DNA of 12,054 nt from Bacteriovoracaceae bacterium UBA4573 (GTDB lineage: Bacteria; Bdellovibrionota; UBA1018; UBA923), in the NCBI GenBank assembly GCA_002387735.1, contig DGKJ01000013.1:6671-18724 (forward strand). The letters are read 5' to 3'. This document shows positions 6,703 to 12,054 of this stretch, one piece after another (within the stretch, counting starts at the first letter, position 1; the number at the start of each line of letters is the position of its first letter). The position numbers and the translations under genes were made by a program. The notes below the pieces were generated by a model. It was given only the letters and a program-made list of their open reading frames with translations, did not search any database and had not been told where the DNA came from.

Positions 6703-7494
6703 TCATGAAAATTTAAACAAAATAGACAAAAAGATGTCCACCACAAAGAGCGTCACGATCGCACCCTCGAGCTGGGTCATTTTTTTGCTCTTAGAAAGGT
6801 CTACGAAGATTTCGATACTCTCTTGAATGATCTGGATCTTGTGTTCAAGCGCCCGGTAACGGGAATCAATGTCGAGGTTAGCCTTGAGATCCGTAAAAAG
6901 TCGTTCGAGAAAGTTATTTTCCCAGACTTCGTCGGGACTATCGACGATGTATAAGTTCGAGATAATTTCCTGGCGGGTGTTCAAACACATTCCAATGAAC
7001 TTTATGAGTTCATCGTTGCGTTGAAATGTTCGACCTTCTTTTTCCAATAAGCGCGAAAATTTGCCGGTTCGCTCCATGAGATTTTCAATCAAGATCTCAT
7101 AGTATTCCAACGCGGTGCTCTGGGCCAACAGAACGCTCGCGATTTTGACTGCATCGAAAGTGATCTCACGAACCTCGATGCGGTCGAAGTGGGCTTTGTT
7201 CTCCCCATTTTCATTTATTTCGACCGTAAAGTTATCGCTCGTACGCATGGTATCGGTGGGCGAACGAAATTCCACCAAACGCGTCATCTCTATTTCAGCG
7301 AGCGCTTCAGGCACATTAAAGAATACGATCGATCCAAAGTTATAAAATAAAACGTACGAATGTTCGCCCGGTAACTGCACGACCATTTCGTAGTTAGAAA
7401 ACTCTTTGGGCGAGTACCCTAACTTTTCTCGCAACTCGCGCAGCTTGAGTCGTTCCGCGATGTGAAAAGCTCGGATAGGAAATTTCTGCGCCAT
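6703..7494 (-). CDS. RMD1/DUF155 (YagE) family membrane protein
   Basis: The product has 263 residues. The body matches the bacterial side of the RMD1/RMND1/Sif family (DUF155): a mixed alpha/beta N-terminal part with YNFGSIVFFNVP at about 51-62, and a long helical part with YYEILIENLMERTGKF (131-146), NTRQEIISNLYIVDSPDEVWE (about 172-192) and DIDSRYRALEHKI (208-220). A hydrophobic segment at about 244-261, three residues from the end, makes it a tail-anchored membrane protein. Eukaryotic relatives act in mitochondria (RMND1 supports mitochondrial translation); the bacterial role is not established. No ribosome binding site precedes the ATG, but a TAAAAT lies six bases upstream, suggesting a leaderless mRNA. 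It is divergent from the HU gene and upstream of the IHF-like gene. Confidence 0.88.
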   Translation of the reverse strand: MAQKFPIRAFHIAERLKLRELREKLGYSPKEFSNYEMVVQLPGEHSYVLFYNFGSIVFFNVPEALAEIEMTRLVEFRSPTDTMRTSDNFTVEINENGENKAHFDRIEVREITFDAVKIASVLLAQSTALEYYEILIENLMERTGKFSRLLEKEGRTFQRNDELIKFIGMCLNTRQEIISNLYIVDSPDEVWENNFLERLFTDLKANLDIDSRYRALEHKIQIIQESIEIFVDLSKSKKMTQLEGAIVTLFVVDIFLSILFKFS

Positions 7495-7500
7495 TGGACT

Positions 7501-7530
7501 ATTTTAACTCGAACGCAGCGCGCAATGCAA
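7501..7530 (-). promoter_or_regulatory. Putative leaderless promoter of the RMD1-family gene
   Basis: On the minus strand, TTGCAT (7530-7525) and TAAAAT (7506-7501) are separated by 18 bases. Six bases after the -10 the ATG begins, so the predicted transcription start coincides with the start codon. This agrees with the absence of a Shine-Dalgarno sequence. Two GCGCGC copies, at 7518-7523 and 7532-7537, flank the -35 element and could form an operator or simply reflect local GC bias. Confidence 0.45.
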
Positions 7531-7571
7531 AGCGCGCAAATTTACCTAGAACTTCTGTTCAGAAAAGTTGG

Positions 7572-7600
7572 TTGACATCAATCCTTCACTACTCTAATTT
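7572..7600 (+). promoter_or_regulatory. Sigma70-type promoter of the HU gene
   Basis: A perfect -35 TTGACA (7572-7577) is followed after exactly 17 bases by TAATTT (7595-7600), a good -10. Transcription would start near 7607 and give a leader of about 47 bases before the HU ATG. This is the strongest promoter match in the window, as expected for an abundant nucleoid protein. Confidence 0.75.
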
Positions 7601-7638
7601 CTGGGAATCTTAGAACAAGTTATCAACCAACACCATAT

Positions 7639-7644
7639 GGAGGA
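7639..7644 (+). promoter_or_regulatory. Strong ribosome binding site of the HU gene
   Basis: GGAGGA lies nine bases before the ATG at 7654. It is a near-perfect Shine-Dalgarno match and fixes the start codon. Confidence 0.8.
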
Positions 7645-7653
7645 CCTACAACT

Positions 7654-7926
7654 ATGAATAAAGCTCAACTCGTGGAATCAATCGCAAAATCAACCTCTCT
7701 TACGAAGACAGACGTTGAAAGCGTTCTGAATTCCAGCATTGAGATCATCAAGAAGTCCGTAAAAAAAGGTGACGACGTTACTCTCGTTGGCTTTGGTACT
7801 TTCACCAAGTCGAAGAGAAAAGCTCGCACGGGCCGCAACCCTCAAACGGGCAAAGAAATTCGAATCCCAGCTATGACGGTACCAAAATTCCGCGCTGGTA
7901 AAGAATTCAAAGACGCAGTTCGATAA
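7654..7926 (+). CDS. HU family DNA-binding protein
   Basis: At 90 residues this is the usual HU length. It starts MNKAQLVESIAKSTSLTKTD, then has the helical dimer region, VTLVGFGTFTKSKRKARTGRNPQTG (about 43-67) leading into the flexible DNA-binding arm with the intercalating Pro, and ends VPKFRAGKEFKDAVR. HU dimers bend and compact DNA and affect replication, recombination and transcription. It has its own near-consensus promoter, a strong ribosome binding site and a strong terminator, so it is a single-gene unit with high expected expression. It is more canonical than the acidic-tailed relative at 6322-6666, and the two probably act as separate nucleoid proteins. Which of the hupA/hupB names applies cannot be decided. 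Confidence 0.97.
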   Translation: MNKAQLVESIAKSTSLTKTDVESVLNSSIEIIKKSVKKGDDVTLVGFGTFTKSKRKARTGRNPQTGKEIRIPAMTVPKFRAGKEFKDAVR

Positions 7927-7956
7927 GACTCGCGTTTTCTAGTTTTAAAGTAGAGG

Positions 7957-7990
7957 CCCCGGGTTTGACTTAGTCAGGCCCGGGGTTTTT
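7957..7990 (+). terminator. Intrinsic terminator of the HU gene
   Basis: CCCCGGG (7957-7963) pairs with CCCGGGG (7979-7985), followed at once by TTTTT (7986-7990). The interior can extend the stem through T-G wobbles and TGACT/AGTCA pairing around a small loop. The T run is only on the plus strand, so it serves the HU gene best. The stem also lies just past the convergent MgtC gene stop codon and could weakly help terminate that operon. Confidence 0.88.
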
Positions 7991-7995
7991 GCTTT

Positions 7996-8697
7996 TTAAA
8001 ACTGCCGAACCTCTTGGATACCTTTTATTCCCCAAAGATCCATGATGAGTCTTCGATGAGACGCATTAGAATTCGTGTATTGAATGCGCAGGACGTGACG
8101 ACCGTCCTGTTGCATAATATCGAAGTCGTCGAGTAAAATTTCGCAGTTTGACATGATTTGGTTGATGGCCGCTCGAGTTTTCCCTTCGTCGTCACTGAAC
8201 ACAATTTCCAACGCGTGATTCCCCGTATGGCCGATAAACTTTTTTTCGAACCGATCAATGCCGAGCAGTGTGAATAAAACTGTTACCGTAAAAACGAACG
8301 CCACGAGCGGGTACCCTGCTCCAATGCAGATTCCAATCGCCGCGACCACCCAGATCGTGGCGGCCGTGGTAAGACCCAAAATGCTCGCGCGGGACTGCAT
8401 GATCGCACCGGCGCCGATAAAACCGATACCGGGCACGATTTGCGCCGCAATTCGTGCGGGATCGCCGATCTGACCTGAATCGGTGAATACTTGGGATATC
8501 AACATCGAAATGATCGTATAGAGCGTACTGCCAAGACAGATAAGAATATTTGTTTTAAGACCCGCCGATTTGTTTTTGAGTTCCCGTTCAAGTCCAATTA
8601 ACCCGCCGCACACAATCGCAGCGAGAACTTTTACCCCGATCGGAAAAGCCACGGAGAAGAAACTAAAAATCTGAATACTAGGATGTTCGAAGTTCAT
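7996..8697 (-). CDS. MgtC/SapB family membrane protein
   Basis: The product has 233 residues. The N-terminal half (about 15-150) is the multi-spanning MgtC membrane domain, with GGLIGLERELKNKSAGLKTN at about 31-50 and PARIAAQIVPGIGFIGAGAI at about 80-99, both hallmarks of the family. The C-terminal 75 or so residues form a soluble ACT-like domain, as in full-length MgtC. Family members are linked to growth in low Mg and to intracellular survival, at least partly by inhibiting the F-type ATP synthase; here the role is unknown. The ATG overlaps the stop codon of the FHA/AgmX gene (ATGA, 8694-8697) and no Shine-Dalgarno site is visible, so its translation probably depends on ribosomes finishing the upstream gene. 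It is the last gene of the right-hand operon. Confidence 0.93.
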   Translation of the reverse strand: MNFEHPSIQIFSFFSVAFPIGVKVLAAIVCGGLIGLERELKNKSAGLKTNILICLGSTLYTIISMLISQVFTDSGQIGDPARIAAQIVPGIGFIGAGAIMQSRASILGLTTAATIWVVAAIGICIGAGYPLVAFVFTVTVLFTLLGIDRFEKKFIGHTGNHALEIVFSDDEGKTRAAINQIMSNCEILLDDFDIMQQDGRHVLRIQYTNSNASHRRLIMDLWGIKGIQEVRQF

Positions 8698-10727
8698 TTG
8701 TTTGTCGGTTTAAAAACGAACGGAAAGGTTACGTCGGTTTCTCCCCCACCCGCTACAGGGGGAAACTGAATGCGTTTAATGACATCAACAATGCATTGTT
8801 CGGTCGCGGCATGACGCAACGTAGTGGCCGCAACGCCCGCCGAACTCACGCTACCGCTGGCCCCAATTTCAAAACGCATCACCACGCGACCGCTTAAATC
8901 TGGCCGATCCGCGTTGATCTCTTTTTCGTAACAATACTTAATCTCATCGCGATGTTTGTCTATCTCACGCGCGATCGCCGAAGTATCGATCGCGCCGAGC
9001 ACGATAGGTTCTGCGCTGCCGCCAGTGTCGATCGCCAAGGTTCCTTTTCCGCCTAAAATGTTGCCGCCAGAACCAAGAGCACCGAGACCCTTTCCTTGTT
9101 TGCCGCCTCCCGGACCTTTGTCCGCCAGACCACCCAAGCCCATGCTAGATCCACCACCGCCAGCACCTGTTCCGGCAGCGCCCAGGCCACCTTCGCCTCT
9201 TGTCGTAAATCCGCTATAACCTTCGAGTTTGTCTGCAGCGGTCGAAGCACCCTTTCCACCAGCAAAAATCTTGGAAAGTGTTCCAGCATTCGATTTAAAC
9301 ACATCCACCACACCCATGCTATTGGTCTGGGATTGCCCCGGACTTGCCGAAAGACCCGAGTTCTTTTTAGCGTCGCCAGGCCGAGCGATTTTAGTTTGCG
9401 CAACCGGATTCGGCTTAGCATTGGGCTTTCCGCGCCCGCCTTCCTCGCCTTTTGCCTTAGCGCCTGCACCTTCTTGTCCACCTGCCTTACCGGAGACAAC
9501 TTGTTTTTTGGGACTAGCCTCTTTCGGCGGCGCGGGAGGTTTCGGTACGGGTTTACTCTGTTCTGGTTTCACGCCGATCATTGCGTTTTTAGGAGCCGGT
9601 TCTTCCGGCTTTTTTACTTCGGCCACGTCAATTTTAACTTTGGGCGGCTTAGGGGCCGGCGCCACCGATGGCGCGGGCTCAGTTTTGGCTACTGGGAGCG
9701 GCGGCCGCTCGATCGGCAAAAACTTGGGTTCATAAATTATTGTGGCGACACGTTCCGGCAACTGCTCGATTTCAATCGTGGGATCAACCGTTACGCCCGC
9801 TATCGTAGCGATGATCGCTACGGTTGATGCGATCGAGAGCATCAACATTCTCACGAACAAGGGGTCGCGTCGCCCGAGTCGCGCCGACTTAAGACGCGGT
9901 GGAGCGGGTGAAAAACTAAGAAAGAAACTCATGTCTTTTATTTTAATTTTCGCAAAATCTTTTTCGCGCAAAGTGACTGGAGCACTTGACTCACTATTTA
10001 CTGCCATCACCTGACCGTCGCGACTCACTACCCCGGTCATGCTTGGATGAAGATTCAAACGACATCCTTCGGCCCCGTCGAAATCTACCAGTTCGTAGCG
10101 ACCGGACTTACCAGAACCAAAAAATGGTGGAATCGAAAAATCTTCTTTCGCTCCAGGGCCGACGATAATTTTTTTCTTTTTCTGAAAATGCTCGACATCG
10201 AGAATCGTGTCATCGAAAAACATAACGATTTGGAGACTACGCTTCTGGGCGGGGCGATGATCAAAAATATCATAAACTTCTGACTCATCTTCTAGAATGA
10301 GAGGAGTAAAATCTTCTTTTTCATCAACGAATAGTTTTTGACCTTCTTGGGATTCCCGTACGAATTGCGGTGTCTGCGGGAGATCTGCCATCGTGTGAGC
10401 ACGCACGCTCAACATAAACGGTCCCACTTGTACTTTGTCGTTCATTTCTAGAGTAGCTTGTACGACTGGTTTTCCGTTAACCAGTACACCTGAGTCGCTT
10501 GCTAGATCGTATATGACCGGTTTTTTATCAATGCCGCTAGTCTCGAGTATTGCATGAACCGGACTTACTGATAAATCTTCGAGTCGCACGTCGCTGGAGG
10601 TCGACGATCCAAGTACTACACGTCGTTTATGAAGACGAAACACTTTCTCACCGGGAGTCTTTTGACTGCGTACTGTTAAAACTAAAATTATATCGTTGGG
10701 TGGAGTGGTTCCGCTCGTAGCGCTCAT
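8694..10727 (-). CDS. FHA-domain, TonB/AgmX-PglI C-terminal trans-envelope protein (GltG/PglI-like)
   Basis: The product has 677 residues. An FHA domain occupies about 13-108, with Ser55 and His58 in the S-x-x-H motif and Asn84-Gly85. The Arg that usually follows the first Gly (Gly40) is Ser41. Residues about 160-275 look like a second, degenerate beta-rich domain. One membrane segment lies at about 294-314. A Pro/Lys/Ala-rich stretch (about 340-405) and a Gly/Ala/Lys-rich stretch (405-570) follow, suited to spanning the periplasm. The end (about 571-675) is the AgmX/PglI C-terminal domain, a TonB-C relative, with Cys599 and Cys645 likely disulfide-paired. The FHA part would be cytoplasmic and the C-terminus periplasmic. 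In Myxococcus such a protein (GltG/PglI) belongs to the gliding machinery driven by TolQR/ExbBD-like motors. GGTGA lies seven bases before the ATG, which overlaps the previous stop codon (ATGA). Domain calls are firm; gliding is inferred. Confidence 0.88.
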   Translation of the reverse strand: MSATSGTTPPNDIILVLTVRSQKTPGEKVFRLHKRRVVLGSSTSSDVRLEDLSVSPVHAILETSGIDKKPVIYDLASDSGVLVNGKPVVQATLEMNDKVQVGPFMLSVRAHTMADLPQTPQFVRESQEGQKLFVDEKEDFTPLILEDESEVYDIFDHRPAQKRSLQIVMFFDDTILDVEHFQKKKKIIVGPGAKEDFSIPPFFGSGKSGRYELVDFDGAEGCRLNLHPSMTGVVSRDGQVMAVNSESSAPVTLREKDFAKIKIKDMSFFLSFSPAPPRLKSARLGRRDPLFVRMLMLSIASTVAIIATIAGVTVDPTIEIEQLPERVATIIYEPKFLPIERPPLPVAKTEPAPSVAPAPKPPKVKIDVAEVKKPEEPAPKNAMIGVKPEQSKPVPKPPAPPKEASPKKQVVSGKAGGQEGAGAKAKGEEGGRGKPNAKPNPVAQTKIARPGDAKKNSGLSASPGQSQTNSMGVVDVFKSNAGTLSKIFAGGKGASTAADKLEGYSGFTTRGEGGLGAAGTGAGGGGSSMGLGGLADKGPGGGKQGKGLGALGSGGNILGGKGTLAIDTGGSAEPIVLGAIDTSAIAREIDKHRDEIKYCYEKEINADRPDLSGRVVMRFEIGASGSVSSAGVAATTLRHAATEQCIVDVIKRIQFPPVAGGGETDVTFPFVFKPTNK

Positions 10728-11134
10728 CGTATCATCACCGTGTCTCTCAACATTTCTTTATGAAAATTCTTTCTCTTCTGTAAAAGCGACCCGAAATTTT
10801 CTTCTGGTCGATGCACGAAATAAAAATCGTTAGGATTCCTTATTTCACCCTCGATCATCGAACCGTCGAATTCAACCACGTTTCTCTTTTTATAGAGAAC
10901 TTTCTTTCCGTCTTCTTCAACAACGTTATATTTTTTGGAATAATTTTTTATTTGCGAACGTTTAGGAGCAGCCTTGGGCGTAGCATTGGTCTGACCCCGT
11001 ACTTCCGTTCCCGAGCGAAATCGACTTCGTTTTTCTTGAGCGCCGCTTTCGGAGGCCAGTCCCAGGCACACGAGACTTATCACAGCGCCTAGAAAAGCTA
11101 TTTTCGGTAACCGATCAGACCATCTGCAATCCAT
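10724..11134 (-). CDS. Small exported protein of a Glt-like operon
   Basis: The product has 136 residues. After a basic N-terminus (MDCRWSDRLPK) comes a hydrophobic run to about residue 27 and a possible signal peptidase site near SGA|QEK (about 32). The mature part is small, very basic in its first half (several Lys/Arg, residues 34-70), and then has VVEFDGSMIEGEIRNP and a charged end with FGSLLQKRKNFHKEMLRD. I know no named domain for it. The ATG is supported by AAAGGA six bases upstream, even though the gene overlaps the TPR gene by 37 bases. Its stop overlaps the ATG of the FHA gene. Its place between a TPR gene and an FHA/TonB gene matches that of gltF in the Myxococcus glt cluster; this is positional evidence only. 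Confidence 0.78.
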   Translation of the reverse strand: MDCRWSDRLPKIAFLGAVISLVCLGLASESGAQEKRSRFRSGTEVRGQTNATPKAAPKRSQIKNYSKKYNVVEEDGKKVLYKKRNVVEFDGSMIEGEIRNPNDFYFVHRPEENFGSLLQKRKNFHKEMLRDTVMIR

Positions 11135-12054
11135 TGCAAGTCCTTTGGCAGTTGATTACGTCGTTCTTTGAGCAGTTCGCGGCCGTCGTTTTGATCGTCC
11201 GTATCTCCGGAAAGTATCGACGCCACAGACCAATTGTACCATAGCGTCGGAGAGTCGGAACTTTTTGCCGACTTTTTCTCTAACGCTATTTTCGCAGCGC
11301 GCAACTCCCCTTGTCCCAATTGAGCTACTAGCCTTGCGATTTCCGCTTCTTCAGAAAATGTGTCGCCGAGCCGCGCCTTAAGTTTATTCAAAAGCGCGCC
11401 GCCACGTGCGTATTGCCCGTAGTATATTAAGAATTTACCAAAATTCAGTTGAATCGTTTCATTTAGGTCAGCAAGATCAACCGCTTTTTCAAACGCAGCC
11501 TGCGCTTGCGCAAGTTCGTTATTCACTGCCGCAAACACAGCGAGATTATTCCAACCAATCGCTGCCGTTTGGTGGGACTTCCCTGCCAAACTGACTGCTT
11601 GTTCAAAAAATGCATGGGCAAGGCGGGTGTGTCCGTCGTTCATCGCCTTTAGGCCAAACGCGATCCAAGCAGAGGCGTCTTTGGCATTAGCCTTTAGCCG
11701 CGCCCCAAAGTCTTCGATTTCTCGGCCCAAAAACTGTAGCCCTAAATAAGACTCGCTCGACGTGTCGGAACGAAAATACTGGGCTGGCGGAGTTTTGGTG
11801 GGCGCAAAGTACCCAAGAGTCACCCTCACGCGATCAAATGTCTCGGTTACGATTTTAAGTCGCACCCCTAACGCGTGGGCCTGAACAAAAGACTCGCGAG
11901 CTTTTTGAGCCATTGGTCCCGCGATTGATTGAATTTCCCGGCGGTATTGCGTTTGTTGATCCGGCGTCAGCGTCGTCGGAACAGGCGCCTGATCAAGCTC
12001 TCTGCTGAAGTCGTAAAAAGCGCGTCCCAATCTTTCGAGTGCGGCCATGCCCCA
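11098..12054 (-). CDS. TPR-repeat protein (GltE/AglT-like by position), 5' end beyond window
   Basis: The frame remains open to the right edge. The Met at 12046-12048 gives 316 residues without a signal peptide, and two more codons precede it in frame, so the true start probably lies outside the window. The first 95 or so residues include a Gln/Arg-rich helical segment. From about 120 onward there are TPR-like helical pairs: AWIAFGLKAMNDGHTRLAHAF (about 127-147), GWNNLAVFAAVNNELAQAQAAF (about 165-186), and a third pair at about 197-222, with weaker repeats to about 285. TPRs are protein-protein scaffolds. In Myxococcus the outer-membrane TPR lipoprotein GltE/AglT is encoded two genes before GltG, as here. 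The 3' end overlaps the small exported gene by 37 bases. The TPR call is firm; the GltE assignment is tentative. Confidence 0.8.
   Translation of the reverse strand, partial: WGMAALERLGRAFYDFSRELDQAPVPTTLTPDQQTQYRREIQSIAGPMAQKARESFVQAHALGVRLKIVTETFDRVRVTLGYFAPTKTPPAQYFRSDTSSESYLGLQFLGREIEDFGARLKANAKDASAWIAFGLKAMNDGHTRLAHAFFEQAVSLAGKSHQTAAIGWNNLAVFAAVNNELAQAQAAFEKAVDLADLNETIQLNFGKFLIYYGQYARGGALLNKLKARLGDTFSEEAEIARLVAQLGQGELRAAKIALEKKSAKSSDSPTLWYNWSVASILSGDTDDQNDGRELLKERRNQLPKDLQWIADGLIGYRK

Noticed and set aside
7495..7653. Small RNA or tRNA gene in the gap between the RMD1-family and HU genes
   Set aside because: The gap is fully used by the two divergent promoters and the HU leader. No cloverleaf or stable hairpin was seen.
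9096..9827. Long plus-strand open frames opposite the FHA/AgmX gene (9096-9827 and 9229-9735)
   Set aside because: They mirror the Pro/Gly/Lys-rich linker, where biased codons leave the opposite strand free of stops. No start signals or domain features.
1..12054. Mobile element, prophage, CRISPR array or defence island
   Set aside because: No transposase, integrase, terminal repeats, regularly spaced repeats or Cas-like proteins are visible. The NADAR protein is the only family with defence links, and it is exported without a DarT-like partner in the window.

Overview
The window looks like chromosome of a Bdellovibrio-like or other delta-type Gram-negative bacterium with roughly even base composition. 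This is inferred from the gene families: an FHA/AgmX-PglI C-terminal protein beside a TPR gene as in gliding/focal-adhesion clusters, a bacterial RMD1/DUF155 protein, a cysteine-rich RCC1 lipoprotein, an FG-GAP lipoprotein, and both HU and IHF-type nucleoid proteins. No tRNA, rRNA, transposase, phage gene or CRISPR array is visible.

Left part (1-5444), all on the minus strand, is a run of envelope or exported proteins. Read in the direction of transcription it holds: a Cys-rich lipoprotein with a coiled coil (4851-5444); an exported two-part protein ending in an intact NADAR domain (3459-4817); a secreted protein of unknown function (2662-3408); a seven-bladed RCC1 lipoprotein (1124-2593); and a small membrane-anchored protein (526-1119). 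After an AT-rich gap with a nested 60-bp dyad comes the start of an FG-GAP/VCBS lipoprotein that runs off the left edge. Gaps inside the first five genes are 4 to 68 bases, so one or two operons are likely.

Middle part (5490-7990) is housekeeping. uppP (undecaprenyl-diphosphate phosphatase) is on the plus strand. Convergent to it are an IHF/HU-like gene with an acidic tail and, upstream of that, an RMD1-family gene that may be leaderless. Divergent from these is a classic HU gene with a near-consensus promoter, strong ribosome binding site and strong terminator.

Right part (7996-12054), minus strand, is a tightly packed operon: TPR protein (incomplete at the right edge), small exported protein, FHA + transmembrane + TonB/AgmX-type protein, and MgtC-family membrane protein. 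Two junctions are ATGA overlaps and one is a 37-base overlap. The first three follow the order of gltE-gltF-gltG in the Myxococcus gliding machinery, which suggests part of a Glt/Agl-like trans-envelope complex. The MgtC gene is coupled to its end.

The most unusual items are the signal-peptide-bearing NADAR protein with an unrecognised N-terminal half, the Glt-like cassette with its attached MgtC and an FHA domain lacking the usual phosphate-binding Arg, and the G9 tract with an apparent ATT start downstream of a nested dyad at the FG-GAP lipoprotein gene.
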